Assembly (NCBI GenBank): GCA_903897145.1 | Contig: CAIUAN010000040.1 | Location: forward strand, 124,001-188,000 | DNA: 64,000 nt | Source of the DNA: an uncultured Bacteroidia bacterium | Lineage (GTDB): Bacteria > Bacteroidota > Bacteroidia > Bacteroidales > Prolixibacteraceae | Reading direction: 5' to 3' | Shown here: positions 43,007 to 50,495 of the stretch, in pieces | Layout of the letters: each line of letters opens with the position of its first letter | Position numbering within the stretch: position 1 is the first letter of the stretch | Made by a program: the position numbers and the translations under genes | The notes under the pieces: generated by a model | What the model was told of the DNA's origin: nothing | Database searches by the model: none | The model's input: the letters and a program-made list of their open reading frames with translations, nothing else

Positions 43007-43696
43007 TTAGAGAATTAGTTTGTATCCTTTGCCATGGATGTTGATAATCTCAATTCCTTCTTCTGATTTCAGATGCTTACGAAGTTTGGTGATATAAACA
43101 TCCATGCTTCGTGCATTGAAATAGTTGTCGTCAACCCAAATTGTTTTAAGGGCGAAATTTCGCTCTAGAATTTTATTGGCATTGACGCATAGAAGTTTAA
43201 GGAGATCTGACTCTTTGGTTGTTAATTTAGTTTGGATGTTTGCGTCAGACAAGGTTTGTTTTCTAGCATCAAAGATAAATCGACCTAATTTAAAAACAGC
43301 CTGTGAATTTTCGCTCTCTCCGTTTACCCTTCTTAGAATGGCTTCGATACGGAAGAGTAGTTCTTCCATGCTAAATGGCTTGGTCATGTAGTCATCTGCA
43401 CCAATCTTAAACCCTTCGATCACATCGTCTTTCATGCTTTTAGCAGTTAGAAAGATAATTGGGATTTCGGCATTTAACATCCGGATCTCTTTCGCCAAGG
43501 TGAACCCATCTTTCTTTGGCATCATCACATCAAAGATGCAAATGTCATATTGGTTATTTTGGAACTCTTTATACGCGATCTCCCCATCCGGAAATAAATC
43601 GGTGTCATAGCCTTTTGCGATAAGATATTCTCTAAGTAGAAGTCCAAGATTTTCATCGTCTTCTGTGAGGATTACTCTAGGTCTCTTTTCCATCAT
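43007..43696 (-). CDS. rprY: OmpR-family response regulator, RprY-like
   Basis: 229-residue regulator: receiver domain with acidic pocket D13/D14, phospho-acceptor D56, T84 and K106, then a C-terminal winged helix (KESDLLKLLCVNANKILERN, DVYITKLRKHLK). The N-terminus (TEDDENLGLLLREYLIAKGY) closely resembles Bacteroides RprY, and the kinase gene directly upstream overlaps it by 20 bp. In Bacteroides this pair affects stress and tetracycline responses and RprY can be acetylated. Targets here are not visible; nothing ties it to the glycan locus. Confidence 0.9.
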   Translation of the reverse strand: MMEKRPRVILTEDDENLGLLLREYLIAKGYDTDLFPDGEIAYKEFQNNQYDICIFDVMMPKKDGFTLAKEIRMLNAEIPIIFLTAKSMKDDVIEGFKIGADDYMTKPFSMEELLFRIEAILRRVNGESENSQAVFKLGRFIFDARKQTLSDANIQTKLTTKESDLLKLLCVNANKILERNFALKTIWVDDNYFNARSMDVYITKLRKHLKSEEGIEIINIHGKGYKLIL

Positions 43697-45215
43697 TGTC
43701 TGAATTTTTTAAAGGGAAGTATATTCTAAATCGAGTACCTTTCCCCAGGGTACTATCTACTTTTATTTTACCATTATGTACATCAACAATCCTTTTCACA
43801 TAGGACAAGCCTAATCCAAATCCCTTTACATTATGCACATTTCCGGTTGGTACGCGAAAGAAGCGTTCGAAAATTTGTGCTTGATGTTCCTTTGGGATTC
43901 CAATCCCATTGTCCTTGACTTGAATGATCGCCCACCCATTTTTATTCTCTGTCGATAGTTCAATTAACGGGTTCTCTGTACTATATTTTACTGCATTATC
44001 AAGTAAGTTGAAGATCACGTTCGTAATGTGTACCTCATCGCCCTTGATAAAAGGATTTTCAGCTAATAATTCGGTTCGTAACTCTCCATTCTCAGTGGAG
44101 ACTCTAATGTCGAAATTAGAAGCCACACTCTCGGCCAATTTATTTAGATCAATCTCGGCAAATTTAAGTTTCAAACGACCTTCATTAAAGACCGCCATTT
44201 GTAAAACTTTTTCAACTTGATTGCTCAGTCTCTTACTCTCTTCAAAAATCACGCCAGAAATATGATCGACCGTTGATTTGGAAAGTGAGACGGAAGAATC
44301 CCGCAACATTTGAGAGGCTAGAGAGATCGTTGAGATAGGCGTTTTTAGCTCATGAGTCATATTATTTATGAAGTCATTCTTGATCTGAGAGATTTTTTTC
44401 TGACGCCAAATAATCTGCAAGGTGACGATGAAAATGCCAATGATCATTAAGGTTAATAACAATGAAGGGAAGACTAAAAACGAGGTAGATTTAAAGAAGT
44501 TATTGTCCTGCCCAGGAAAATAAATACAGAGGTAGTTGGGTTTTATAGGCTCATCATCAGCCAAGAGCAATCTTTTATATTGTTTAGTTTTTAGTCCGGG
44601 TTGGTAATCTCTACTCCCCATGATGTAAGCATTCTTGCCATTTATCTGGGTTGCAATCGTGTATTTATAATCAATTAGAATATCGTTTCGCTTCAGGGCT
44701 GTATCAATAGCTTGTGCCAGAATCTCCGGGGGTAAACGAAGAGAAAGCGGGAGGTCGGCCCGCTCTTTCATGAAAATTTGATACCTTAACTTCTGGGCAT
44801 CTTGCGCACTTTTTCGATTGTAGCCATGCTGAAAACTCTGAATCTCCACTTGGGAGAAATATTTGGATTGAGAATTTGGCTGTCCATTGCTTCCGGAGGC
44901 TGAGAACTTTTGATAGATCGATATTTCATTGGTTTTTTCTAACGCTCCTAAATTAAAACTTGGGTCTGAGTTTGGAAATTGGTCAATTGAGTTCGGCGGA
45001 TAATTCGTTCTGTCGGCATCAATCGCATAAAACTGATTTATTTCCAGAATGTCGATATATTCGGCTACGTCTTGTAATGCTTTGTAGGCTTGAGTGCTGA
45101 AATTTTTCTCTTGCAGCTCTGCGGTATGCTTGATGGTCATCATCTGCACAACGATGAGAAAAGCTGCAGCAATAGCCATAGCAACACTTAAAATATAGAT
45201 CAATCTTTTACTCAT
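43677..45215 (-). CDS. rprX: membrane sensor histidine kinase, RprX-like
   Basis: 512-residue kinase. Helix 1 (about 7-27) and helix 2 (about 243-270) flank a periplasmic sensor domain of about 210 residues with no recognised fold. The cytosolic part has NNMTHELKTPIS (H288), the N box NVIFNLLDNAVKYS, G1 VKDNGIGIP and G2 GFGLGLSYVKR, so all catalytic elements are intact. It overlaps the rprY start by 20 bp. Its -7 promoter box lies only 5 bp before the ATG, which would make the transcript leaderless or nearly so. Confidence 0.9.
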   Translation of the reverse strand: MSKRLIYILSVAMAIAAAFLIVVQMMTIKHTAELQEKNFSTQAYKALQDVAEYIDILEINQFYAIDADRTNYPPNSIDQFPNSDPSFNLGALEKTNEISIYQKFSASGSNGQPNSQSKYFSQVEIQSFQHGYNRKSAQDAQKLRYQIFMKERADLPLSLRLPPEILAQAIDTALKRNDILIDYKYTIATQINGKNAYIMGSRDYQPGLKTKQYKRLLLADDEPIKPNYLCIYFPGQDNNFFKSTSFLVFPSLLLTLMIIGIFIVTLQIIWRQKKISQIKNDFINNMTHELKTPISTISLASQMLRDSSVSLSKSTVDHISGVIFEESKRLSNQVEKVLQMAVFNEGRLKLKFAEIDLNKLAESVASNFDIRVSTENGELRTELLAENPFIKGDEVHITNVIFNLLDNAVKYSTENPLIELSTENKNGWAIIQVKDNGIGIPKEHQAQIFERFFRVPTGNVHNVKGFGLGLSYVKRIVDVHNGKIKVDSTLGKGTRFRIYFPLKNSDNDGKET

Positions 45216-45220
45216 AGAAG

Positions 45221-45228
45221 CAAAGATA
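45221..45228 (-). promoter_or_regulatory. -7 box immediately before rprX
   Basis: Minus-strand TATCTTTG is a perfect match to TAnnTTTG. It ends 5 bp before the ATG, so the expected transcription start is at or next to the start codon. Confidence 0.5.
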
Positions 45229-45297
45229 AAGCTATTAATGGATGTAAAAACTTCTACTTAACATTATTTAACTTAGGAAGTTAAATCGCTGTAGTAA

Positions 45298-46035
45298 TTA
45301 GGGTGTTTTAATGCCAAGGGCTGCCAGCGCTTTCCCTGCAGAATTTTGTTGAGCCTCTTTTTTTGAGTATCCATCACCTTGTCCTCCTAATTCACCATCG
45401 ATGTAAATCTTGGACTTAAATGGCATGCTATTGGATTTTCCTTCTCTGATTTCTTGGGTGTCGAAGGTTACCTCTCGTTTGTTTTTTTGTCCCCACTCTA
45501 TGAGCTGAGATTTGTAATTGGTATCGCTCTGCTCTAGCTGTTCGATATCGATATGAATGGCAAGCACTTTTCTCAAAACAAATTCACGGGCTCCTTCATA
45601 ACCCATATCCAGATATATGGCCCCAATAAAGGCTTCAAACACGTCACCATAAATATGACTTGAATCGCTTACCGTGTTTGTATTTGCGTTGATAAAACGG
45701 TTAAGGCCTAATTTAAAAGTTAACTTGGTCAGAAAACTACGATTGACCATTCTCGAACGCATCTGAGTTAAGAACCCTTCATCTTTTCGAGGAAATCTAT
45801 TGTAGAGATATTCCGCTATGATGGCACCTAAGACGGCATCCCCCAAATATTCTAAACGCTCATTGTTGATAGGTTGTCCCATAAGGTCAGCGGAGGATGC
45901 TGATCTGTGAATAAAAGCCAAATCATACAATCGGAATTTAAGTGGACTAATGCCGGTTGTTGCTTTTATGAAACGATAAAACTCTTTTCTTGTAGAAGAA
46001 AAGAGTTTTATTTGATACCTTAAATCTCGTAGCAC
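45298..46035 (-). CDS. rnc: ribonuclease III
   Basis: Double-strand RNA endonuclease for rRNA and mRNA processing, about 245 residues. The signature NNERLEYLGDAVL (57-69) carries the metal-binding acidic residues, EAFIGAIYLDMG the second set, and a dsRNA-binding domain fills the C-terminus (KSQLIEWGQKNKR to SAGKALAALG). I chose GTG 46035, 1 bp after the fabF stop, because the protein then begins VLRDLRYQIKLF, matching the start of Bacteroides RNase III. The frame is open upstream to 46089 inside fabF, but that would add 18 unsupported residues. Confidence 0.9.
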   Translation of the reverse strand: MLRDLRYQIKLFSSTRKEFYRFIKATTGISPLKFRLYDLAFIHRSASSADLMGQPINNERLEYLGDAVLGAIIAEYLYNRFPRKDEGFLTQMRSRMVNRSFLTKLTFKLGLNRFINANTNTVSDSSHIYGDVFEAFIGAIYLDMGYEGAREFVLRKVLAIHIDIEQLEQSDTNYKSQLIEWGQKNKREVTFDTQEIREGKSNSMPFKSKIYIDGELGGQGDGYSKKEAQQNSAGKALAALGIKTP

Positions 46036-46036
46036 T

Positions 46037-47290
46037 TTACTCCGAAAGTTTTTTAAATATGACACTTCCATTGTGACCGCCAAATCCAAAGGTGTTACTT
46101 AAAACATAATTGAGTTCGCGTTTTTTAGCCTTGTTAAAGGTGAAATCAATTTTTGGATCGATTTCTGGATCTAGCTCAAATTGATTAATGGTCGGAGGGA
46201 CAATACTATCTCTCATGGCCAAGATTGAGGCAATACCTTCAACTGCTCCAGCAGCCCCCAGTAGATGACCAGTCATCGATTTGGTTGCACTGATGCTTAG
46301 ATTATATATATGGTCTCCAAAGACTCGTCTGATTGCTTTAGGTTCTGCAATGTCGCCTAGTCCAGTAGAAGTTCCATGAACATTGATGTAATCAATATCT
46401 GTTGGCTTGAGACCTGCATCTTGCAAGGCTCTCTGCATCACTAAGGCAGCACCACCACCTTCAGGATCTGGTGCTGTCATATGGTATGCATCGGTTGACA
46501 TTCCTATGCCGACAAGTTCTGCATAAATAGTCGCTCCTCGTTTTTTTGCATGCTCGTACTCTTCAAGAATTAACGCACCACCACCTTCAGCCATCACAAA
46601 ACCATCACGACCAACGTCAAAAGGTCTGGAGGCTGTTTTGGGATCATCGTTTCTGGTAGAAAGTGCACGCATCGCATTGAATCCTCCAACTCCGGCATCA
46701 TTGATTGCGGACTCCGATCCACCTGCGACAAATAAATTGGCTTTCCCTAGGCGGATATAAGTAGCTGCATCAATCATTGCATGCGTTGCAGAGGCACAAG
46801 CCGTAACGGTTGTAATTGTTGGCCCACGGAAGCCATACTTTAGCGCAATATTCCCACTAGCCATATTGGCAATCATTTTAGGAATAAAAAATGGAGAAAA
46901 TCTAGGAGTTTCAGGATTTTCATTGTACTCAGTTACAGTCTGTAAAAAAGTATTTAATCCCCCAATTCCAGCTCCCCAAATTACGCCGCATTCATCTTTG
47001 TCAATTGTTTCAAGATTAATGCCAGAGTGTTCTATAGCTTGAGCTGCAGCAATGTATGCAAATTGAGCATACATATCATGCTTGTGAACCTCTTTTTTAT
47101 CAAGGTAATCAGTCGGTTCGAAATTCTTAACCTCGCAAGCAAAATGTGTTTTGAAATTGGTTGAATCAAAACGAGTAATGGGGCCGGCACCGCTAACCCC
47201 ATTGCACAAGTTCTTCCAAAATTCCTCAACATTCTTACCTAACGGGTTAATCGTGCCAAAGCCGGTAACAACAACTCGTTTTAATTCCAT
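46037..47290 (-). CDS. fabF: beta-ketoacyl-ACP synthase II
   Basis: 417-residue condensing enzyme that elongates acyl-ACP with malonyl-ACP. The catalytic triad is complete: C165 in TVTACASATH, H305 in YINVHGTSTG and H342 in SMTGHLLGAAG. The C-terminal SNTFGFGGHNGS loop is present. It lies between acpP (40 bp upstream) and rnc (1 bp downstream), a common gene order. It should share the acpP promoter. Confidence 0.96.
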   Translation of the reverse strand: MELKRVVVTGFGTINPLGKNVEEFWKNLCNGVSGAGPITRFDSTNFKTHFACEVKNFEPTDYLDKKEVHKHDMYAQFAYIAAAQAIEHSGINLETIDKDECGVIWGAGIGGLNTFLQTVTEYNENPETPRFSPFFIPKMIANMASGNIALKYGFRGPTITTVTACASATHAMIDAATYIRLGKANLFVAGGSESAINDAGVGGFNAMRALSTRNDDPKTASRPFDVGRDGFVMAEGGGALILEEYEHAKKRGATIYAELVGIGMSTDAYHMTAPDPEGGGAALVMQRALQDAGLKPTDIDYINVHGTSTGLGDIAEPKAIRRVFGDHIYNLSISATKSMTGHLLGAAGAVEGIASILAMRDSIVPPTINQFELDPEIDPKIDFTFNKAKKRELNYVLSNTFGFGGHNGSVIFKKLSE

Positions 47291-47330
47291 AGTAAGCTTT
47301 TGAGCCCTATATTATTAGTGAAAAACTTTA

Positions 47331-47567
47331 TTACTTTGCGTTTTCAGTGATGTAATTAATTGCATCGCCAACAGTTCCAATTTTTTCTGCCTGATCGTCA
47401 GGGATTGCAATGTTGAATTCTTTCTCGAATTCCATAATCAACTCTACAGTATCAAGTGAATCAGCACCTAAATCGTTTGTGAATGATGCTTGTGGGGTAA
47501 CTTCACTCTCGTCAACACCTAATTTATCAACAATGATCGCTTTTACTTTACCTGAAATGTCAGACAT
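47331..47567 (-). CDS. acpP: acyl carrier protein
   Basis: 78-residue acidic carrier of acyl chains for fatty acid synthesis. The 4'-phosphopantetheine attachment motif [10 protein letters not shown] places the modified serine at S37. The length, four-helix pattern and acidity are typical. First gene of the acpP-fabF-rnc operon, with a well-spaced promoter and a 5' hairpin upstream. Confidence 0.97.
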   Translation of the reverse strand: MSDISGKVKAIIVDKLGVDESEVTPQASFTNDLGADSLDTVELIMEFEKEFNIAIPDDQAEKIGTVGDAINYITENAK

Positions 47568-47605
47568 AATTTTTAATTTTTACGTTAATACTTATTGCTA
47601 AATTT

Positions 47606-47635
47606 ACTCGCTGAAATTATTTTGACTCAGCGAGT
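47606..47635 (-). promoter_or_regulatory. 5' hairpin at the start of the acpP transcript
   Basis: ACTCGCTGA (47606-47614) and TCAGCGAGT (47627-47635) are perfect 9-bp arms around a 12-bp loop. They begin 1 bp downstream of the acpP -7 box, so the stem would form at or near the very 5' end of the mRNA. It could be an mRNA stabiliser or a protein-binding site. Confidence 0.4.
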
Positions 47636-47636
47636 G

Positions 47637-47669
47637 CAAAGAAACAAAGAAAGAAATTTATCTTCCAAA
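47637..47669 (-). promoter_or_regulatory. promoter of acpP-fabF-rnc
   Basis: On the minus strand TTTG (47666-47669), 21 bp, then TTTCTTTG (47637-47644), one mismatch from TAnnTTTG. The spacing is as expected for the Bacteroidota primary sigma factor. Confidence 0.55.
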
Positions 47670-47732
47670 TATTTAGACAAGAATCTATTATATTGAACGT
47701 GAAAATAAGGGTGCCTCGAATTAATTAAAACA

Positions 47733-47764
47733 TTTGAGTCGAATATTCTAAAAATATACTTTTA
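47733..47764 (+). promoter_or_regulatory. promoter of purN
   Basis: TTTG (47733-47736), 20 bp, then TACTTTTA (47757-47764), one mismatch from TAnnTTTG. It ends 13 bp before the purN ATG. Confidence 0.5.
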
Positions 47765-47777
47765 TAAGAAATTACTA

Positions 47778-48338
47778 ATGAGGACTATAGCCATATTTGC
47801 GTCTGGATCGGGCAGTAACGCCGAGAATATTATTCGATACTTCCAATCGAACCCCTTAGTTCGGATCGACTCTGTTTGGTCGAACAAAAAAGATGCATTT
47901 GTACTTGAACGTGCTAAAAATTTGGGTGTTGAGGCAAATATTTTTACTCGATCAGTCTTCTCTGAATCTAATCAACTTCGAGATGAGTTAATTCAAAGAG
48001 GTGTTGAAGTGATTATTTTAGCCGGTTTTCTCTGGTTAATACCCCCTGCTTTTATAGAGTCATTTACGTTAATAAATATACATCCAGCACTCCTGCCCAA
48101 ATATGGTGGAAAAGGTATGTATGGCTCTTTTGTCCATGAAGCAGTCATTCAGAATAAGGAGATAGAATCAGGAATTACAGTTCATCTGGTGAACAAAGAG
48201 TTCGATAAAGGGGAGCATTTACTACAAAAAACATGTCCAGTATATCCGGATGATTCGCCAGAGACCTTGGCGCAGCGTATTCATGAATTGGAATATGCCT
48301 ATTTTCCTGCTGCAATTGAGACTTATTTATTTAAGTAA
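47778..48338 (+). CDS. purN: phosphoribosylglycinamide formyltransferase
   Basis: 186-residue enzyme that formylates GAR with 10-formyl-THF in purine synthesis. It has the phosphate loop FASGSGSNAENI (7-18), the active-site NIHPALLPKYGGKGMYG (100-116, with N100 and H102) and D143 in NKEFDKGEH. The substrate end lacks the usual D-x-G-P, but this variation occurs in Bacteroidota. It precedes the LD-carboxypeptidase start by 19 bp. Confidence 0.94.
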   Translation: MRTIAIFASGSGSNAENIIRYFQSNPLVRIDSVWSNKKDAFVLERAKNLGVEANIFTRSVFSESNQLRDELIQRGVEVIILAGFLWLIPPAFIESFTLINIHPALLPKYGGKGMYGSFVHEAVIQNKEIESGITVHLVNKEFDKGEHLLQKTCPVYPDDSPETLAQRIHELEYAYFPAAIETYLFK

Positions 48339-48357
48339 ATCTAACTCGACCTCCACT

Positions 48358-49260
48358 ATGAAATTTCCACCATTCCTAATTCCTGGAGATCACGTTGCCA
48401 TCGTTTCTCCAGCAGGTTTTATCAATGAAAAAATTGTTGAGAGAGGAGCAGAAATTTTACGTGCTCAAGGATTTATTGTGAAAATCGGTCTGCATGCTTG
48501 CGGGAAAGAAGGTGTGTTTGCAGGCTCCGACCCTGATCGCAGCGCAGATATGCAAAAAGCGCTTGATGATAAATCGATTAAAGCAGTATTTTTCTCACGA
48601 GGAGGGTATGGCTCAATTCGAACGCACGCGAATCTGAATTGGTCCTCATTTTTTAAAAAGCCAAAATGGCTTATTGGATTTAGTGACATCACTGTTTTTC
48701 ATTCCTATTTATCCAATCATACTATAGCTTCTGTTCATGGGGTTATGACGGCTTGGTTTCAACAAGATAATGAATTGACAGATAGTTTTATCGAAATGCT
48801 TGCGCTGCTTCGGGGTGAAAAACTTCAATATAATTTGGCTCCTCACCCTTTAAATAGACTAGGAGAAGTCTCAGGAACTCTAATTGGAGGTAACTTATCC
48901 ATTCTTCAAAGCCTAAGAGGCACCCCCCTCGATGTCGATCCTAAAGGAAAAATTCTTTTTATTGAAGATATTGACGAACATCATTATCATATCGATAGAA
49001 TGATGTTAAATTTAAAGACTGGTGGAGTATTAAAGAATCTATCAGGATTAATTGTTGGTTATTTTACCGCCATTACTGATGGGGAAGCACCTTTTGAAAA
49101 ATCGAGTGAAGAAATTATCAAAGAAGCAGTATCAGACTATGGTTATCCAGTTCTATTTGGGTTTCCCGCTGGTCATGAATTGCCGAATAAACCGTTGCTT
49201 TTAGGTGGTAATATCTCCTTAAAAGTAACTTCCGAGCAAGTGACTGTGAATATGCTATAA
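48358..49260 (+). CDS. LD-carboxypeptidase (peptidase family S66)
   Basis: 300-residue serine peptidase that trims the terminal D-Ala from tetrapeptide muropeptides during murein recycling. The triad is complete: S109 in LIGFSDITVF, E203 in FIEDIDEHHYHIDRM and H273 in FPAGHE. No signal peptide, so it is cytosolic like E. coli LdcA. The frame is open back to 48250 inside purN, but ATG 48358 begins with the family's N-terminal block (FPPFLIPGDHVAIVSPAG). It is probably co-transcribed with purN and yraN. Confidence 0.93.
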   Translation: MKFPPFLIPGDHVAIVSPAGFINEKIVERGAEILRAQGFIVKIGLHACGKEGVFAGSDPDRSADMQKALDDKSIKAVFFSRGGYGSIRTHANLNWSSFFKKPKWLIGFSDITVFHSYLSNHTIASVHGVMTAWFQQDNELTDSFIEMLALLRGEKLQYNLAPHPLNRLGEVSGTLIGGNLSILQSLRGTPLDVDPKGKILFIEDIDEHHYHIDRMMLNLKTGGVLKNLSGLIVGYFTAITDGEAPFEKSSEEIIKEAVSDYGYPVLFGFPAGHELPNKPLLLGGNISLKVTSEQVTVNML

Positions 49261-49272
49261 ACTTATTGTGAA

Positions 49273-49641
49273 ATGTTAACACCCAAAGAACTCGGTAAAA
49301 AAGGGGAAGATTTGGCGGTTGGCTATCTGAAAAAGAAAGGGTACCAAATTCTTGCGCGTAATTGGCATTGCGATCATAAAGAGATCGATATTATAGCTAA
49401 GCAACATGAGGAATTGGTTATCCTAGAGGTAAAGACTCGGGAGGGTGATTATTTTGAAGAGCCCTGGGAAGCTATTTCCGTTCGAAAAATTAGAAATTTA
49501 GTTGAAGCAGCTGACGCCTGGATTCTGAAGAATAATAGTGATGCTGCAACTCGTTTTGATGTGGTTTCTATCGTCTTCTCTAATGGAGTAACCTATGAAT
49601 TAAAACATTTTGAAGGGGCCTTCATCCCTCCAGTCAATTAG
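49273..49641 (+). CDS. YraN-family (UPF0102) nuclease-like protein
   Basis: 122-residue protein with the restriction-endonuclease-like core: GKKGEDLAVGYLKKKGY (8-24), then ARNWHCDHKEIDIIAK and LVILEVKTREG, which supply the D-(x)n-ExK metal site. The family is widespread, often near ribosome or DNA-processing genes, and its biological role is not settled. It follows the carboxypeptidase gene by 12 bp and is likely in the same transcript. Confidence 0.92.
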   Translation: MLTPKELGKKGEDLAVGYLKKKGYQILARNWHCDHKEIDIIAKQHEELVILEVKTREGDYFEEPWEAISVRKIRNLVEAADAWILKNNSDAATRFDVVSIVFSNGVTYELKHFEGAFIPPVN

Positions 49642-49737
49642 CCGTTTCTACCCCTTTTCTTATTTCCTTCAATGCTCTATTTCAGACGAAGTTCATTAAT
49701 TCAAGATCGATTTATGAGCCGTCTCCTTTGTTTTACC

Positions 49738-49745
49738 TATCTTTG
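49738..49745 (+). promoter_or_regulatory. -7 box for the MmcQ-like gene
   Basis: TATCTTTG is a perfect match to TAnnTTTG, 23 bp before the TTG start. No -33 element at normal spacing was found. Confidence 0.45.
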
Positions 49746-49768
49746 ATTCGAATTTTACGCTTACGATT

Positions 49769-50131
49769 TTGAATATTGAAGAGGTCGCTGAATTCTGTCT
49801 TTCAAAAGAGGGAGCAACAGAGAGTTTCCCTTTCGGAGATTCTGCGCTGGTAGTAAAGGTTGGTGAAAAAATCTTCGCTATCTTAAATCTAGATTCAAAT
49901 TCTTGGATTAATCTGAAGTGTGACCCGGAGCGAGCTATTGAACTAAGAGAGACGAATCATGCAATATCTCCAGGTTATCATATGAATAAAAATCATTGGA
50001 ACACTATTCAGCTAGAAGGATCGCTGCCTGATAAGCTGCTTAGGGAGATGATTGATCATTCTTACGACTTGGTTTATCAATCGTTACCGGCACAGTTAAA
50101 ATTGAATGTGTCGCGTAAATCATTAAAATAA
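49769..50131 (+). CDS. MmcQ/YjbR-family protein
   Basis: 120-residue protein with the CyaY-like DNA-binding fold of the MmcQ/YjbR family. Family blocks are CLSKEGATESFPFGDSALVV near the N-terminus, WINLKCDPERAIELRE and PGYHMNKNHWNTIQL. The best start is TTG 49769, which aligns with the family N-terminus and follows a perfect -7 box by 23 bp; no ATG fits. The molecular role of the family is unclear. It ends 5 bp before the S4-domain gene. Confidence 0.87.
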   Translation: MNIEEVAEFCLSKEGATESFPFGDSALVVKVGEKIFAILNLDSNSWINLKCDPERAIELRETNHAISPGYHMNKNHWNTIQLEGSLPDKLLREMIDHSYDLVYQSLPAQLKLNVSRKSLK

Positions 50132-50136
50132 ATGCG

Positions 50137-50346
50137 ATGGTCTTTAATTTAAATGGGGCAGAATATATTGAATTGATTAAGCTATTAAAACATCTTCACA
50201 TTGCTCAATCTGGCGGTCATGCTAAGATAATGGTCGAAGATGGGGAGGTTAAACTGAATGGCGAGATTGAATTTAGAAAGCGCGCAAAGTTAAGACCTGG
50301 AGATCTGGTGGAAACTTCTGGCAAAGCCATTTCTATTGAGGCCTAA
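50137..50346 (+). CDS. S4-domain RNA-binding protein (YbcJ-like)
   Basis: 69-residue protein consisting almost only of an S4 RNA-binding domain: EYIELIKLLKHLHIAQSGG, AKIMVEDGEVKLNGEIEFRKRAKLR and the typical PGD turn. Members such as E. coli YbcJ may bind structured RNA or the ribosome. It is translated from an ATG that lies inside the leader, 5 bp after the previous stop, and ends the small operon. Confidence 0.88.
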   Translation: MVFNLNGAEYIELIKLLKHLHIAQSGGHAKIMVEDGEVKLNGEIEFRKRAKLRPGDLVETSGKAISIEA

Positions 50347-50495
50347 TTATTCCTCCTGTGGGCAAGTAGAAAAAAGAATGCTCGAATTTAACTTCTTACG
50401 TTTTTCTGCGTCTAACGTACTTTAACTTGTATTACATATATTAGGTCGCAATCTCAATTTTTGATTTGGCCTATTTCTTGCTTTAAAATTGTCCG

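Noticed and set aside
43007-45215. RprX/RprY-like pair as regulator of the glycan locus
   Set aside because: It is 8 kb away, is flanked by housekeeping genes, and its relatives act in general stress responses.
48250-48357. Upstream extension of the LD-carboxypeptidase inside purN
   Set aside because: The extra 36 residues are the shadow of purN in another frame; ATG 48358 matches the family start.
50484-50491. Promoter box TAAAATTG for the DUF5686 gene
   Set aside because: Spacing to an upstream TTG is right (20 bp), but it has a mismatch and ends 4 bp before the ATG, so the evidence is too weak.
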